A stretch of DNA of 64,000 nt from Aplysia californica. Its lineage: Eukaryota > Mollusca > Gastropoda > Aplysiida > Aplysiidae. Every line of letters begins with the position of its first letter. Within the stretch, counting starts at the first letter, position 1. Positions 10,676-61,929 of the stretch are shown in pieces. The notes under the pieces were generated by a model that had not been told where the DNA came from, ran no database searches, and was given only the letters and a program-made list of their open reading frames with translations. The position numbers and the translations under genes are program-made. Where the stretch lies: positions 699,093 through 763,092 of the forward strand of contig NW_004797469.1 of assembly GCF_000002075.1 (NCBI RefSeq), written 5' to 3'.

Positions 10676-12060
10676 ATCATCATCATCACCAGTGCCAGAT
10701 ATCTGCGACAGACATCGGCGATCATGGTTCTCCATTCATTCCTTTGCTCGGATGCTCTTAAAAAAGCTACGTTTCCTTGATCTTTCCCTGTCACCCACTT
10801 GTTCAGGTTCCCCAAGTAGGTTGTTCTGGGCCTATACCCATGCCTCGCTTGCCTTCAATTTTGCCAGTGAGAGCTAGATGTTCAAGTCAAGACCCGTATG
10901 TCTATTCAGGTGTCCCAAAAACTGCATTCGTCGTTTCCTGATTGTTTTTAACAGTGAGCGTCACACCTGGGCTTCACCAAGCATTACCTCATTGATTTCT
11001 TTTCCTTCCGCGTCCACCCACGACACTTTTAGCAGTCTCCTAAGAAACCACTTTAATTTTTGTTGCTTCTAATTTTATTTTCACTGTCTTTATGGTGATT
11101 GTCCAGCATTCACAGCCATAGAAAGGTTGACATACTTAGCATTTCAGAACTTTCATGAGATGTTTCTATTTTTCAGGAATGGGCTCATTTTATTGAAACT
11201 AGCCTTAGATCTAGCCATTGTAATTCTCCGTTTTATTATTATTGAACAGTTGGCATACAGATCTAGATGTTATCACATATCTTAGATATTTAAACTGTTG
11301 TACTTATTTAATCTTGTCACTTTTGCTAATGAAATTACAACTACGATTTGCTGCTTTTTAAAATAGTACCCTGCATTTTACTTTCTTTACAACACTAATC
11401 CTTTCCGTTCACTTTCTGTTACAACTGCAACAGTATCTAGAAGGAATTGAAGATCCTTTTCTGAGCCTGCAACAAAATGTATTAAAACTGTGTCATCCGC
11501 ATCTGATGTTATTAATATTTTCTCCATTTACTTTGAGACCAGGGCATTCTTCTATGTTTCTTGATCTAAGGATTGTTTCATTGTATAAGTTAAAGAGGTC
11601 TGGTGACATAACACATTAGATCCTTGCGTCACCCCTCTTCTAATCTGCTTATTATAGTCACCTTATTCTCCATTAATTCGTACAGCAGCGATTTGGTCCC
11701 AGTACTAATTCCTGATAATTCTTAGATCGTTTCCATCTATGTCTAGCTTTTCCAGTATTTTACACAACTCATCATGTCTAACTTTATCTAACGCCTTTGA
11801 AGAATCTACGATTATGAAGCATAAATTTATACAGATCGTATCTTTCTGTGCTTCAATACATCTTTCCATTAACATTTGTTGTGGTGAATATAGCATTTCT
11901 GGCGCCCTTGTCAGGAACAAAGCAGAATTGCGTTTTAGATATCTCTTCTTACACTTTTTCTCAATCTTCCCATTATTACTCGCAGCAATATTTTTGTTAA
12001 GATTATAATAAGAAAGCCAAATATACTCAGATTACCCCGATCTTTGGAAACACGGGCAGT
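10676..12060 (-). mobile_element. LINE fragment: reverse transcriptase to 3' end, decayed
   Basis: On the - strand the fragment reads in order: ILLRVIMGRLR and MLMERCIEAQKD (near 11990-11860), SKALDKVRHDELCKILEKLD and DIDGNDLRIIRN (11800-11705), RRGVTQG, ADDTVLI at about 11480 (the catalytic Y/F-ADD box with Tyr lost), ESERKGL, YGCECWTI, EHLALTGKIEGKR, then TYLGNLNKW-like and MIADVCR close to the 3' end. It ends in TGATGATGATGAT at 10676-10690, a simple-repeat tail. The order and spacing match LINEs often labelled endonuclease-reverse transcriptase in marine invertebrates; the clade is not certain. Many stops and frameshifts are present and the endonuclease is absent, so it is dead and 5' truncated. 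Confidence 0.8.
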
Positions 12061-12419
12061 TGTTAGTTTACAACCAGGCACGATTTTTGTTATTTTTCAT
12101 CACGTTCGGTCAACTATGCTGATAAAAGTTGTTCCTTGGACACAATTTTTTACTAACGGGGAGAGGTTACCTTGAAGAGGACTTAATTTCCCCCAAAAAG
12201 TCCTGACTTTTAAAAAAAGATCAATTTTAATTTTCCTTCATTACAAGATACCTCAACTTTGCGAAGCTGACTGTAGTTTAAAATTTTTGCCTTGGCCTTA
12301 ATTATAGGCTAGTTCAAAGCGGAAAATGTGTCAAAAAAGCAGCAAGATGGCTAAATTGCCGTGCTTCTATTGTTTATCGACTCATCCAAAGATTTTTAGC
12401 ACACTGGAAATGTCGTAGA

Positions 12420-12830
12420 TACCCATTAGCCTTTCTCAAGACAGGCACATTAATTTGCCATCACATCCATTTATAAACGTTTAAATAGTTCAAGGCATGC
12501 AAGGAATGCATCGAAATGTTTCTTCCGCCAATGCGAGACGCCGACTTCAAACAAGAAGGTTTTATGTTATGTTAGACTGCATTTAACGAATTCGCAACGA
12601 ATGTCGTTTTAATTGGGCGAAACCTTTTAGGCGCACCAGAACCTCTCGATCTTCCAAAACGACATCACCCGTCCTCACACTGCCCTTGTAACAAATGGCA
12701 CAGTTTCTGGAACGTCATAACATGAATGCCATGGACTGTGTCATGGATTGGCCAGGGTTCTTACCGGACATGCCTCCAACAGGTCGCATTGGGATGACCT
12801 GAACCGAAGAGTGCGTTGTCTTTAGGCCAT
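12420..12830 (+). pseudogene. Tc1-like transposase remnant
   Basis: Pieces of a Tc1-family DDE transposase can be read across frames: MRDADFKQEG near 12530, then NDITRPHTALVTN at about 12660-12695 (the second catalytic Asp box, usually QDNARPH), FLERHNMNAMD at 12709-12740, and WDDLNRRVR at 12795-12820. Tc1 transposases have these in the same order. The reading frame shifts at least twice and contains stops. The N-terminal HTH is not recognisable. Terminal repeats were not found. An R3 repeat follows directly. Confidence 0.65.
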
Positions 12831-13023
12831 TCCCAAAGGGAGGGGGGGGGGGTATTTAACATGTCCTTATGCACAGTAGAATTGTAAATGTGCTGATTTA
12901 TCAATGTCATGCTCATTAGGGTCTACTGTGCCGGAACAACATAGGGGGATCTGCTGCTTTGTCTTTCCTCCCCCTTACTGTTGTCACTTTCCCTCTACTT
13001 CATTTGTAGCCTATGTTTGCTCT
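12818..13023 (+). mobile_element. R3 interspersed repeat, copy 1 (3' truncated)
   Basis: It begins GTCTTTAGGCCATTCCCAAA, then a G tract, then AGTAGAATTGTAAATG, and matches 46069-46430, 48380-48745 and 60233-60450. It is cut off after GACTGCTAT by the foldback element that starts near 13024, so it lacks the common 3' tail. Confidence 0.7.
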
Positions 13024-14960
13024 TGTGACTGCTATCTAACATCTGCGTTTGTCGCCATTTTTTTGTCCAAAAGTTGCCACAAAAAGTGGCAAAAGTTGCC
13101 ATTAATTTTCAAACTTTTAACTCTCTGTGACGACGTTAGCAATACGTGTATATTGATCATAGAGTTACCCCCTTTTATAGTGTACATCAATGATATTGAT
13201 AGAGGTGACTTCCTCTAAAGTAGGGCTGTACCCCGGTAGTAGGTTTCTGGTAGTAATAAGAATAAGTTGACTTAGATTACCCTAAAATGGAAAACTCCAG
13301 GGGTCGTTGTGATTGGCTTTTGTATCGTATGTATGTAACCTATTTTGTAGATGTGTTGCACTCACAGTGACATAATACAGAACATTTAGGAGACGGGCTA
13401 GGCCTACTTCAACCCAATGTCAGGGCCAACCTGGGCTGAGAGGGAACAATGCCCCAGCAGAAAGACGGAGGTTCTCAGTAAAAATTTATCCCCATACGGG
13501 AATCGAACTGAGGTCTTTTGCGTGCGACGATGAAGCGCTTGGCTCGTGCACATTAAAAATAAACAGGCCTTAACATCGCAAGAATAGCCAATCCAATATT
13601 AATTTTTAAGTGCATTGAATAGAGCTTTTTGTTTTTTTACAACCGAACTATGAAAAAAAACCTGATCTTGCACTTTTGGTCCAAGCCTCTCAACGCAAAT
13701 ACCCAGAGAATCTTCTGTAATATGTACTGAGCCCACAGCCACGAGAGTTCGCGACGTCATGACACAGTACAGCAGGAATGTCCGCGAGTCACAACTCACC
13801 GGAAGTTCCCTCCGGTAGCAAGCGGGAGGCAAATCAAATCACAAACCTGCTTGTAAGTCTCTAGCGCAAGCCGTCCGCTGCTTTGCAAGCCTCCGATTAA
13901 CCGAGCAGAATCCAGCCCTACTCTAAAGCACCAGAATTTCTTGTGCTCTGTTTTAAGGTAGTCACCCACTGTATAAAATCTTGAAAAATAAAGGTTTCTT
14001 CACAACAGAATGAAATCAAAATTAGAACAGCACGGATAAATAATTTAACCAGAAAAATGAAGATTGGCTGTTTTAACCCTAAACGTGTGTAACTCAAGAA
14101 AAAGTAGGCCTACAGGATATTAGATGTAAATTATGGAATCACACACAATTGGGGCGTTCCAGTGTCAGTATTCGGTTTTGGTGGAGGCACGCTCTAGGTT
14201 AGCATCTGCGTTTGTCGCGGCCGTTTGCATTTTTCAAAAAAGACAAAACAACAAAGCTACTTTATAACATATTAGACATGTATTTTGATAAGTTTTAAGA
14301 TGTCCATGTGTATCAATTTTCATGCGGAGAATATAAGTATATTACATACTGATTGCCTTTATTTTTCCCTCTGTTGTGTTTTAATTTGTTGGTGTGTTAA
14401 TTTAGATCTGATGATTTGTTTTCCCTTTTTTCTGTGTGTTTATACAGCGTAATGTCGTTTAATGTATTTCTGTTCCCACCCTTTCAAAAATATGAATGTG
14501 TTAAATGTAAAAATGTTAGAGCGTTTCACCAAAACCGAATATTGACACAGGCACGCCCCAATTGTGTGTGATTCCATAATTTACATGTAATATCCTGAAG
14601 GCCTACTTTTTCTTGAATTACACACGTTTAGGGTTAAAACAGCCAATCTTCGGGTAGGTGGACACGCGCCCTTATTTGTTAATTTTGTGGTTATTTATCC
14701 GTGCTGTTCTAATTTTGATTTAATTCTATTGTGAAATCTTCATTTTTCACGTTTTTACCCTGTGGGTGACTAGGCCTACAGATGATATTCTGGATGCTTA
14801 AAACAGAGAACGAGAAATTATGGTGCTTTAGATCGTTACATATTATTGCTATATATTCGTCGTCACAGAGAGTTGAAAGCTTGAAAATTAATGGCAACTT
14901 CTTTGGCAACTTTTGCCACTTTTTGTGGCAATTTTTAGCAACTTTTGGACCCCCCCCCCC
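13024..14960. mobile_element. Large foldback element, split by a 700-bp hAT MITE
   Basis: Two arms are inverted copies of each other: 13055-13135 plus 13921-14200 on the left, and 14540-14955 on the right. Outer parts share CCAAAAGTTGCCACAAAAAG-type sequence; inner parts share ATGGAATCACACACAATTGG. Within them, 13957 and 14772 mark a TAGTCACCCAC / GTGGGTGACTA pair with possible TA flanks, so the structure may itself be two nested inverted-repeat elements. Related pieces occur near 23955, 26870 and 27330-27530. No coding capacity. Confidence 0.65.
13221..13920. mobile_element. hAT-type MITE, 700 bp, 8-bp target duplication
   Basis: The ends are TAGGGCTG and CAGCCCTA, and the perfect 8-bp duplication CTCTAAAG flanks it at 13213-13220 and 13921-13928. 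An 8-bp duplication with short inverted ends fits hAT. The right arm of the surrounding foldback element (ATCTAAAGCACC inverted, around 14825) shows the uninterrupted site. Confidence 0.8.
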
Positions 14961-15111
14961 CCCCCCCCGCCCCAAAAACAATTGATGCTAGGATAGCAGG
15001 TTTTGTCTGAGTACGTTTAGTGGAACTTTAGGGGAACTCTGGTACCTATCGGTACGGATTGACAAGGATCTCTAAATCGGGATTTGTCCTGTGCTCCCCC
15101 TTGCCCTTAGG

Positions 15112-15503
15112 CCAAGTTACACGTCACCTGCGTGCAAAAGTAGTCCAGTTAAACGAATGTTGTTTTATTATTAATGCCCACAGGCTTATATAATAAGAGC
15201 TTGTAAATACATTTTAGATCTAATTCGTCTGTGCTTAGTTCACAAAACGACATTCTGTCAAGTCTCTGCAATTGTTTGCTTTGCTTTTCATCTACCCTTT
15301 CCAAGCTGTCACGTACTTTTTTTTTCCTTTCTCGTTATTGTTATTGTCACTGAATGTCAGACAAAAGTGAGTAAATTTCAAGCGTTTACGAGCGTCATTT
15401 ATTTTAGCTCGCAAAGCTTGAAAATTTACTCACGTCTGCTCACAGGACACGCCTGAGCACGCACACTTAAATATACCTATTCATTGTTCTCTAAAACATT
15501 CCC
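15112..15503 (+). repeat. Dispersed repeat B, copy 1 (uninterrupted)
   Basis: It matches 22262-22320 joined to 24419-24825. This copy keeps TTTTATTATTAATGCCCACA intact and so shows the site into which the element at 22330-24409 inserted. A small internal inverted pair, GTGAGTAAATTTCAAGCGTT and its reverse, surrounds 15370-15430. Confidence 0.75.
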
Positions 15504-15525
15504 TTTGTGTACACTCATTCACCTC

Positions 15526-15557
15526 TCTCTCTCTCTTTCTCTCACCCCTCCACCCAA

Positions 15558-15597
<40 letters not shown>

Positions 15598-15618
15598 TCT
15601 CTTTCTCTCTCTCCCTCC

Positions 15619-15713
<95 letters not shown>
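15526..15713. repeat. (CT)n microsatellite
   Basis: A long CT repeat with a few TTCT and CCAC interruptions. Confidence 0.97.
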
Positions 15714-15716
<3 letters not shown>

Positions 15717-15719
15717 GGC

Positions 15720-17400
15720 GGTGGGTGGATAAAAAATTGGGTGGAGCTAAGGTTGCTTCCACTTCTTTACCACAAATAGCAAACAATACAACCTAAACAG
15801 TACTGATTCCTCTTGTCACGGTGAGCCACGGTATTTCGAGAACCATTCAAACAAGAAGAGTCACCTTTGTCTTCCATCTCTTTGTTCTAAGTTAGATTCT
15901 TCTGGATGAAAAAGTTGCCTTAAAAGTGGAATCGATGTAATTTATGACTGTTAAATCTCAGCGGCACAAACCCAAAAAATGCACACACAGCGTTCCAAAC
16001 ATATCTCTTTTACGAGCTGGATTTGGCCGTGTATTCATGGAAAGTAGAACGCACCTAACAAAGGTCCAATGAGAGCGTAAGCTCCAGAGGCGGTTTGTGA
16101 ACCGGGCAAGACCGGCGGTGCAGGTCAAATTTTTGTCAGCTGGACTGTTGACAAGAGATTTATAGCTGGTGATGATTTTCATTCAGATTTAAGTAAATCC
16201 AAACAAATATGTATCAACGTTCAAAAGCACCTTCAGATTTGAAGGCACTCAAATAGAGAAGTGGGATTCACTGCTGTCTTGTCGTGACAGAGCCTCATTC
16301 CTTCACGTTTGTTATCGAGTCGGCTCGTAACTTTAAATCGTCTCCCGTCACGCCGTCACGTCGCGGAACTTCGTACTACGTACGAGGCCAAACACACGGC
16401 GGGCTTAGGGCAGGCCGAGCGATGACCTCAGTCCCCAGGACAAATCCATCGACTGCCCTTAGAGCGAATAGGGCATCCCTTAATTGCCAAATTGGCCTCT
16501 TTCTAGCTTACCAAATTAAGAATGAGACTGTCTTGAGCAGCACAGAAACATGTTTTATTTTATCAGCAAAACATGTATTTATCGTTCAGCCTTTCTCTAA
16601 CTACTATCAGAACATTTATTGTCAGCATGGCTCTAATCTTTTTTGTTTATTGACTTTTTAACCACCTATAGTTCCTGTTTCGCATTCACTCATCGTTTAC
16701 TCGCCCCCACAGAATTCTACACTAAGTGTAGAATTCTGTGCTCGCCCCTAATAACTTACCTGGCCCATAGGAGTCTGGCCGGTGAAAGGAGGAATCGTCT
16801 AGTGAAGATATATAGGATAATTTTAACTAGGAGGCACTCGGCTGTCAAAAGTCTGGGCCGAAAACAATAGGCCTACCCCCTCCCTTCCCTCCCCCTTTCC
16901 ACCGTCACCTCAGCTAGACACTAAGTTCTATAATTAGCATTTGACACACTTCCCCAATTTGTTACAACACAGTGTTCTGTTCTGAGAACTGAGAAGTAGT
17001 GAGAAGTACGATGAAGAACATTTGATGACATAATGATCGGAAACTGTTGTGCGCTAACTTTTTCCAGCTTTGTATAGTATCTGATTGTAGACTTGATCTG
17101 CTTGGGACAGCGTCACTGGTACAGTAACAATGGACTTTTTGTCATCATACAGGACAGTTCTTATTACATATAACGGGTCCAGTGCACGTCGATATTTTGT
17201 GCGGGGGTGTAGAAAGTACGAGTAAAGTACTGAAGTCCAGGACCAACAGTTTATTGCCTCTCACTTTCAGTTTGTTTTCTAGCCTAGTAGAGTTTCCTTT
17301 TCTGTGCCGATCAAGTCAGTTTCTATTAATCTCCGTAACTTCCATCATACGTTATTCATAATATTGTTTCTTGACATTACCGCATATTTTAGCTCTTTCG
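15720..17400. other. Gene-free spacer
   Basis: No gene is supported. It holds one 33-bp palindromic insertion (16708-16740). The longest open frame (16284-16661) has no recognisable domain. Confidence 0.5.
16708..16740. mobile_element. 33-bp perfect palindrome with an 8-bp target duplication
   Basis: Two perfect 16-base arms, CACAGAATTCTACACT and its inverse, surround a single A. The perfect 8-bp repeat CTCGCCCC lies on both sides (16700-16707 and 16741-16748). This looks like a transposon reduced to its two terminal inverted repeats. A related hairpin lies at 9306-9350. Confidence 0.65.
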
Positions 17401-17476
17401 CATTATACAATGTTTACAGTTGTGTGTGTGTAAGTGGGGAAGGGGGTGGGGATGCCGAAAGTATGGGTATAAAATA

Positions 17477-17621
<145 letters not shown>

Positions 17622-17654
17622 GTAAAGGAAGGGGGTTGGGGAGGGAGAAATAGT

Positions 17655-18570
17655 CGACCTGAATGACGGCCGGTCAGTTCTATAAACCACGAGCCGCCGC
17701 GCTTTTCCCTTTCGTCAACCCGCAGCCACCTCCCAATCGTCAGCCACCCCCAACCTTTGACACGGGTCAAACTTCCATCTATTTATAGGTAGTTTCCGGA
17801 ACATGTATAGGTGAAGTGATGTGCCGTGATAGTCGCGATATATTATTTATTGAGATTGTTTTGGTCTCTCTTTACTCATCACCACGAGAATTTCTTGAAG
17901 TTTTTCCCTGGACTCTGCCTTTGCTAAAATCTCGAATCTAGATCTAGATCTAGAGTTGTAATCTAGTGGCAGGTTGCAGATTTCTGTTGTTATCCAGTAC
18001 ATTCCAGAGATTAAATAAATTGGACTAGACTCTAGATCTAGTAGTAGACTCTTCTTCTTCTACTTCTAAACCTTCGAGATTACAAAGGCCAAGCCTAGGC
18101 TTGTAAGGATTCGTTTTGTTAAAAGTGTTGTTTAACACAAAGTCTATGAAGTTAGCAAACCTAACACATTGTTTTCTAACGAAATGATGCTTAAATTGAC
18201 TTTTATATTGTCAATAAGAGATCAAGTTTAATCACCTAATCATTTAAGTAAGGAAGTGGCTATTGCTATCCTCGCCCGGGGTGAGAATAAAAACCCTACG
18301 ATTGACCTCTCACCCCGGGTGAGACTTGCCAGCGTTGGCTATTCTCACCCAGTGCGAAACAAGACCTGTTTTTCCTAATTTCGAAATGCTTTCTATCGGT
18401 GTGGATGATCAAATTGACAAAGGCAAAGAAAAAAATGACGTTATAGCACAAAAGTAAGCTAATTTGATCGTCTACAAAGATGCTATGGCTCTTTCACTTT
18501 TCGAATCGACCGAACTACGCGGGTCACCATTTCGTTTTGCCCGAAAGTTCTCGCAAGATCTACTCCTCCC

Positions 18571-18628
<58 letters not shown>

Positions 18629-18935
18629 GCAATTTATTAAATCTGCAACCTGCAACTAGATTACAACTAGATCTAGGTTCGAGACTTTAGTAAAGGCAGA
18701 GTCCAGGGAAAAACATCAATTAAATTCGTGTGGTGCAGATGAGTAAAGAGAGACCAAAACAATCTCTCTATTGCGACTATCATTGCACATCACTTCGCCT
18801 AATACATGTTCCGGTAGATTTAACTACCTATAAATAGATGGAAGTTTGACCCGTGTCAAAGGTTGGGGGTGGCTGACGATTCGGAGGTGGCTGCGGGTTG
18901 ACGAAAGGGAAAAGCGCCGAGCCGCCACTGGTAGG
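17655..18935. repeat. Long inverted repeat with arms of about 300 bp
   Basis: The arms are 17655-17990 and 18640-18935. Shared inverted words include GACACGGGTCAAACTTCCAT and CCATCTATTTATAGGTAG. The centre (18252-18625) holds a second GGTGAGAATAG MITE and a CT microsatellite. The arms contain AGATCT words. It looks like a foldback or long-TIR element. Confidence 0.7.
18252..18570 (-). mobile_element. MITE with GGTGAGAATAG ends, copy 2 (one end replaced by a CT repeat)
   Basis: GTGGCTATTGCTATCCTCGC at the left is a diverged terminus. The body at 18390-18560 is the inverse of 9480-9660, including GATCGTCTACAAAGATGCTA. The second terminus is missing where the CT microsatellite (18571-18624) begins. 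Confidence 0.6.
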
Positions 18936-19399
18936 CTCGTACATGTGGGTCACTGGGGGAAAGTGGGTCGTAAACTTTCACCTCATTGTCAGGGCTAGGA
19001 GAGCGTGAGTCCTCAACTCAGTACAGTGTTATTTTTTCCAGTCTTCTCACCTTTTTACACGAGGAGTTTCATTACGGAAAGGGCGTGGGAATGACCATAC
19101 AATATAATCCTTTGCTGAGCCCTAAAGACATTTAATTGGCTGTCTTACTAGTTTTGTAAGCGGTGATAACAGTGATTGGATGAACGAGCAATTTAAACCG
19201 CCAAGCCGATCACTCTGTGTTCATTGCTTGCGATCATCCAATGGCAATAATATGTAGAATGCATACTAACATTATTATAAATCAATTCCTTTGATTCAGG
19301 TGGAGTCATCCAAACTTTACTTCATGTAGAAACGGGGAAAACGCTACATGTACCATTTTGGCACAATACTGTCGAATTCAACTTGACTAAATGCTGTGA

Positions 19400-19927
19400 C
19401 CTTCAGAACTTCATTTAGTCACCAAAGGTCGCGAGTCATACTATTTCCAAATGGGCCTTATTATAGCCCCCCCCCCCCCCTTTTTCCATGAAGGAAAATC
19501 TGACTGGCCCCGACTGTATCAAATTATTCAAGTAATCAGTTAAGACTGTAGCCTAGTAAAGAGTTTCTACTACTTATAGTAGAGATCAATCTTTGGTAAT
19601 ACTAATAGGGCCTAATGTATTATTTTATTGTATGGTCATCAGTGCACACTGCCAATCGGATTCATCGGACTGAGTCGAGGCCAGCCAGATTTTCTGTCTC
19701 ACATGGACTAAGTCTACCGTTTTTACCTAATCCGACCGATACGACTCACGACAAATGCGTTTAATTGGGAAGACCATGTTTGAATTAACTTGAATCTGGC
19801 CGACATTTGAAAAATTGTCAACATTATAATCTATACTGTTTTGGCAACACTATATTTTCTAACAGTGAACTGTGAAATCTTTACAAATACCTGGCAACTG
19901 GCAACCTCTGTGTTCAAGATGGTGAAT
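19400..19927 (+). promoter_or_regulatory. Putative KAT5 promoter and 5' leader
   Basis: This is the sequence just upstream of the first KAT5 coding exon. No TATA box is evident close to the start. AAGATGGTGAATATGGCGG at 19917-19935 contains two ATGG words, the second within an AATATGGCGG match to the YY1 consensus, which is common at start codons of housekeeping genes. The transcription start cannot be placed. Confidence 0.3.
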
Positions 19928-60125
<40,198 letters not shown>

Positions 60126-60232
60126 TGAGTGTGCATCTTTCCAATTTCATGTCTTTTCATGTTCATTAATCCTCTCAGCAGTTCTTTCCTTTAAAAATCA
60201 AACATAAATGTTCCATGGTTTTGAAAGGCTTG

Positions 60233-60450
60233 AAGTTGTCTTTAGGCCATTCCCAAAGGGGGGGGGGGCATGTTCTTATGCACAGTAGAATTGTAAATGG
60301 GCTGATTTATCAATGTCATGCTCATACTGTACCGGAACAACACAGGGGGAACTGCTGCTTTTTTTCCCCTTGTTTGGACTTCTCTGTTGACATCCACCCC
60401 TTGGCACTCATATGATCATATACAGTTGCGAGCTGCGTAAAACCTTACTA
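60233..60450 (+). mobile_element. R3 interspersed repeat, internally deleted copy
   Basis: It has the R3 head with G tract and TAGAATTGTAAATGGGCTGA, then jumps to TTTGGACTTCTCTGTTGACA and the tail TCATATGATCATATACAGTT. The middle is missing compared with 48380-48745. Confidence 0.75.
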
Positions 60451-60734
60451 AAACAACATTTGGAAGGCTATAAATCCTTTATTTCTTTTTATTTTCTTAA
60501 TTATCGAGCTTCTACATAGTCTAGATTTGATTCTGTTGAATTTCCCCAAAAAGGTAGAAAAGAACTTTTTTTTTACCATACTCTAATGGGCGTTGCCGTT
60601 TGCCCAAATTACTCTCATCTGTTAGCTATCTTGAAATGTATACTTTTCCACCTATATGAGTTACCATTATGGACCCAAAGCACAGATAAGTCCATGCATC
60701 ACAAATAACAATGTCTGGGAGCCAAAGGGAGGCT

Positions 60735-61042
60735 CCTCTAGCAATATTATTCGAATACTCTGTTTCTATTTATAAAATTCTCAAAAGTTGGTCAGATATG
60801 CAAAAGAGTTAAATGAAATCTATGACTTGTGTCTAAAATAGATAACTACCCAATATCCTTTACTTTAAGGTAAGATACCGCTGTCATGCCTCTAGCAATA
60901 TTAGTGAAATGCTGTTTGTTTCTATTTATAGTAATCTCAAAAGTAGGTGAAATATGCAAATGAGCTGAATGAAATCTGGGATTTGTGTTTAAAATAGATA
61001 ACTACCCAATATCCATTACTTTTAGGTAAGATACCGCAGTCA
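60735..61042. repeat. Tandem duplication, two units of about 154 bp
   Basis: CCTCTAGCAATATTA starts both units (60735 and 60889), and AAAATAGATAACTACCCAAT and GGTAAGATACCGC recur in each. Units are about 85 percent alike. Confidence 0.8.
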
Positions 61043-61078
61043 TATGAGCCTTAACGAATTGTAATCATTTTTATGTAA

Positions 61079-61140
61079 TACGAGGGGAGTTCAAGAAGTC
61101 TTTGGTCTAAATATGAAGGAATTTATAAGGACCGAGCTTT
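61079..61140 (+). mobile_element. mariner-like terminal repeat (solo end)
   Basis: After TA, ACGAGGGGAGTTCAAGAAGT followed by CTTTGGTC matches the general form of mariner ends (ACGAGGG-G-TTCAA-AAGT). No partner end or transposase was found. Confidence 0.5.
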
Positions 61141-61157
61141 GTTATTTGGCACAGATA

Positions 61158-61400
61158 CAGTCGAACCTGCCCTGACGGCCACCTCTATAAGACGGCCACC
61201 TGTACAAACGGCCACTTTCCATTTCCTCCATTGCGTTTTTTCTATATAATTTAACTGTGTAAAACTGGCACCTGTCCAACGCGGCCGCGGCCACCATATT
61301 TTAACACACAACCCCTATCACACTAAGCAATAACACCTGTCTTAGACGGCCACCTTAGTGACTCCATTACGTTTTGTCATAAATTGTGCATTGGTCCCTG
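61158..61400 (+). mobile_element. pogo-like MITE (CAGTCGAACCTGCC), end unclear
   Basis: After TA, CAGTCGAACCTGCCCTGACG begins a region of repeated GACGGCCACCT words, typical of pogo/Tigger elements. It is related to 43643-43760. The right boundary is not resolved. Confidence 0.55.
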
Positions 61401-61929
61401 GTGTTGTGGGCGAGCCGTCATAATTCAATCGCCTGTCGTTGTTGTTAGGTAGTCCCTTCAACTGATCATGCTGCTTAGGCCCCTTCCACTGTTGACCAAT
61501 AGGTACCAATTTTCAGCTGCTGGTAAGGTAAGCCTGTGATCCCTCATTACCCATAAGCCCCGCCCAGAACTCTCATGCTCAAATCGTAAGTGAGATGAGT
61601 GGTCACAGTTTACCCAGTCTATAACTTGCAACAAAGTAACAAAGGACCTCAACATGAACTTGTGATAGAAGCATCGCTCGTTCTCCGAGTGGTGGCGACC
61701 CATGTGTTTGTTTTAACATGGCACTCGGTCTTCCTCGTCTGATACAATTCGTTTTATTGTCACCCTTGCGTAAAATCAGCAACAAAGTAAAAATTACAAA
61801 CAAAATACAAACCACCACCACCAACAACAAAAACAATAAAACCTCTGCTTCTTTTGCTTACTTGTCAACCATTGCACAGACACCTTATTCATATTTAGAT
61901 GGTCATATCATTTCAATTGACTCTACACA

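Noticed and set aside
16284-16661. 125-codon open frame
   Set aside because: No recognisable domain, no splice support, and composition like the surrounding spacer.
19919-19921. Upstream in-frame ATG as the KAT5 start
   Set aside because: It is possible by position, but the inner ATG gives the MAE start seen in other Tip60 proteins. Not excluded.
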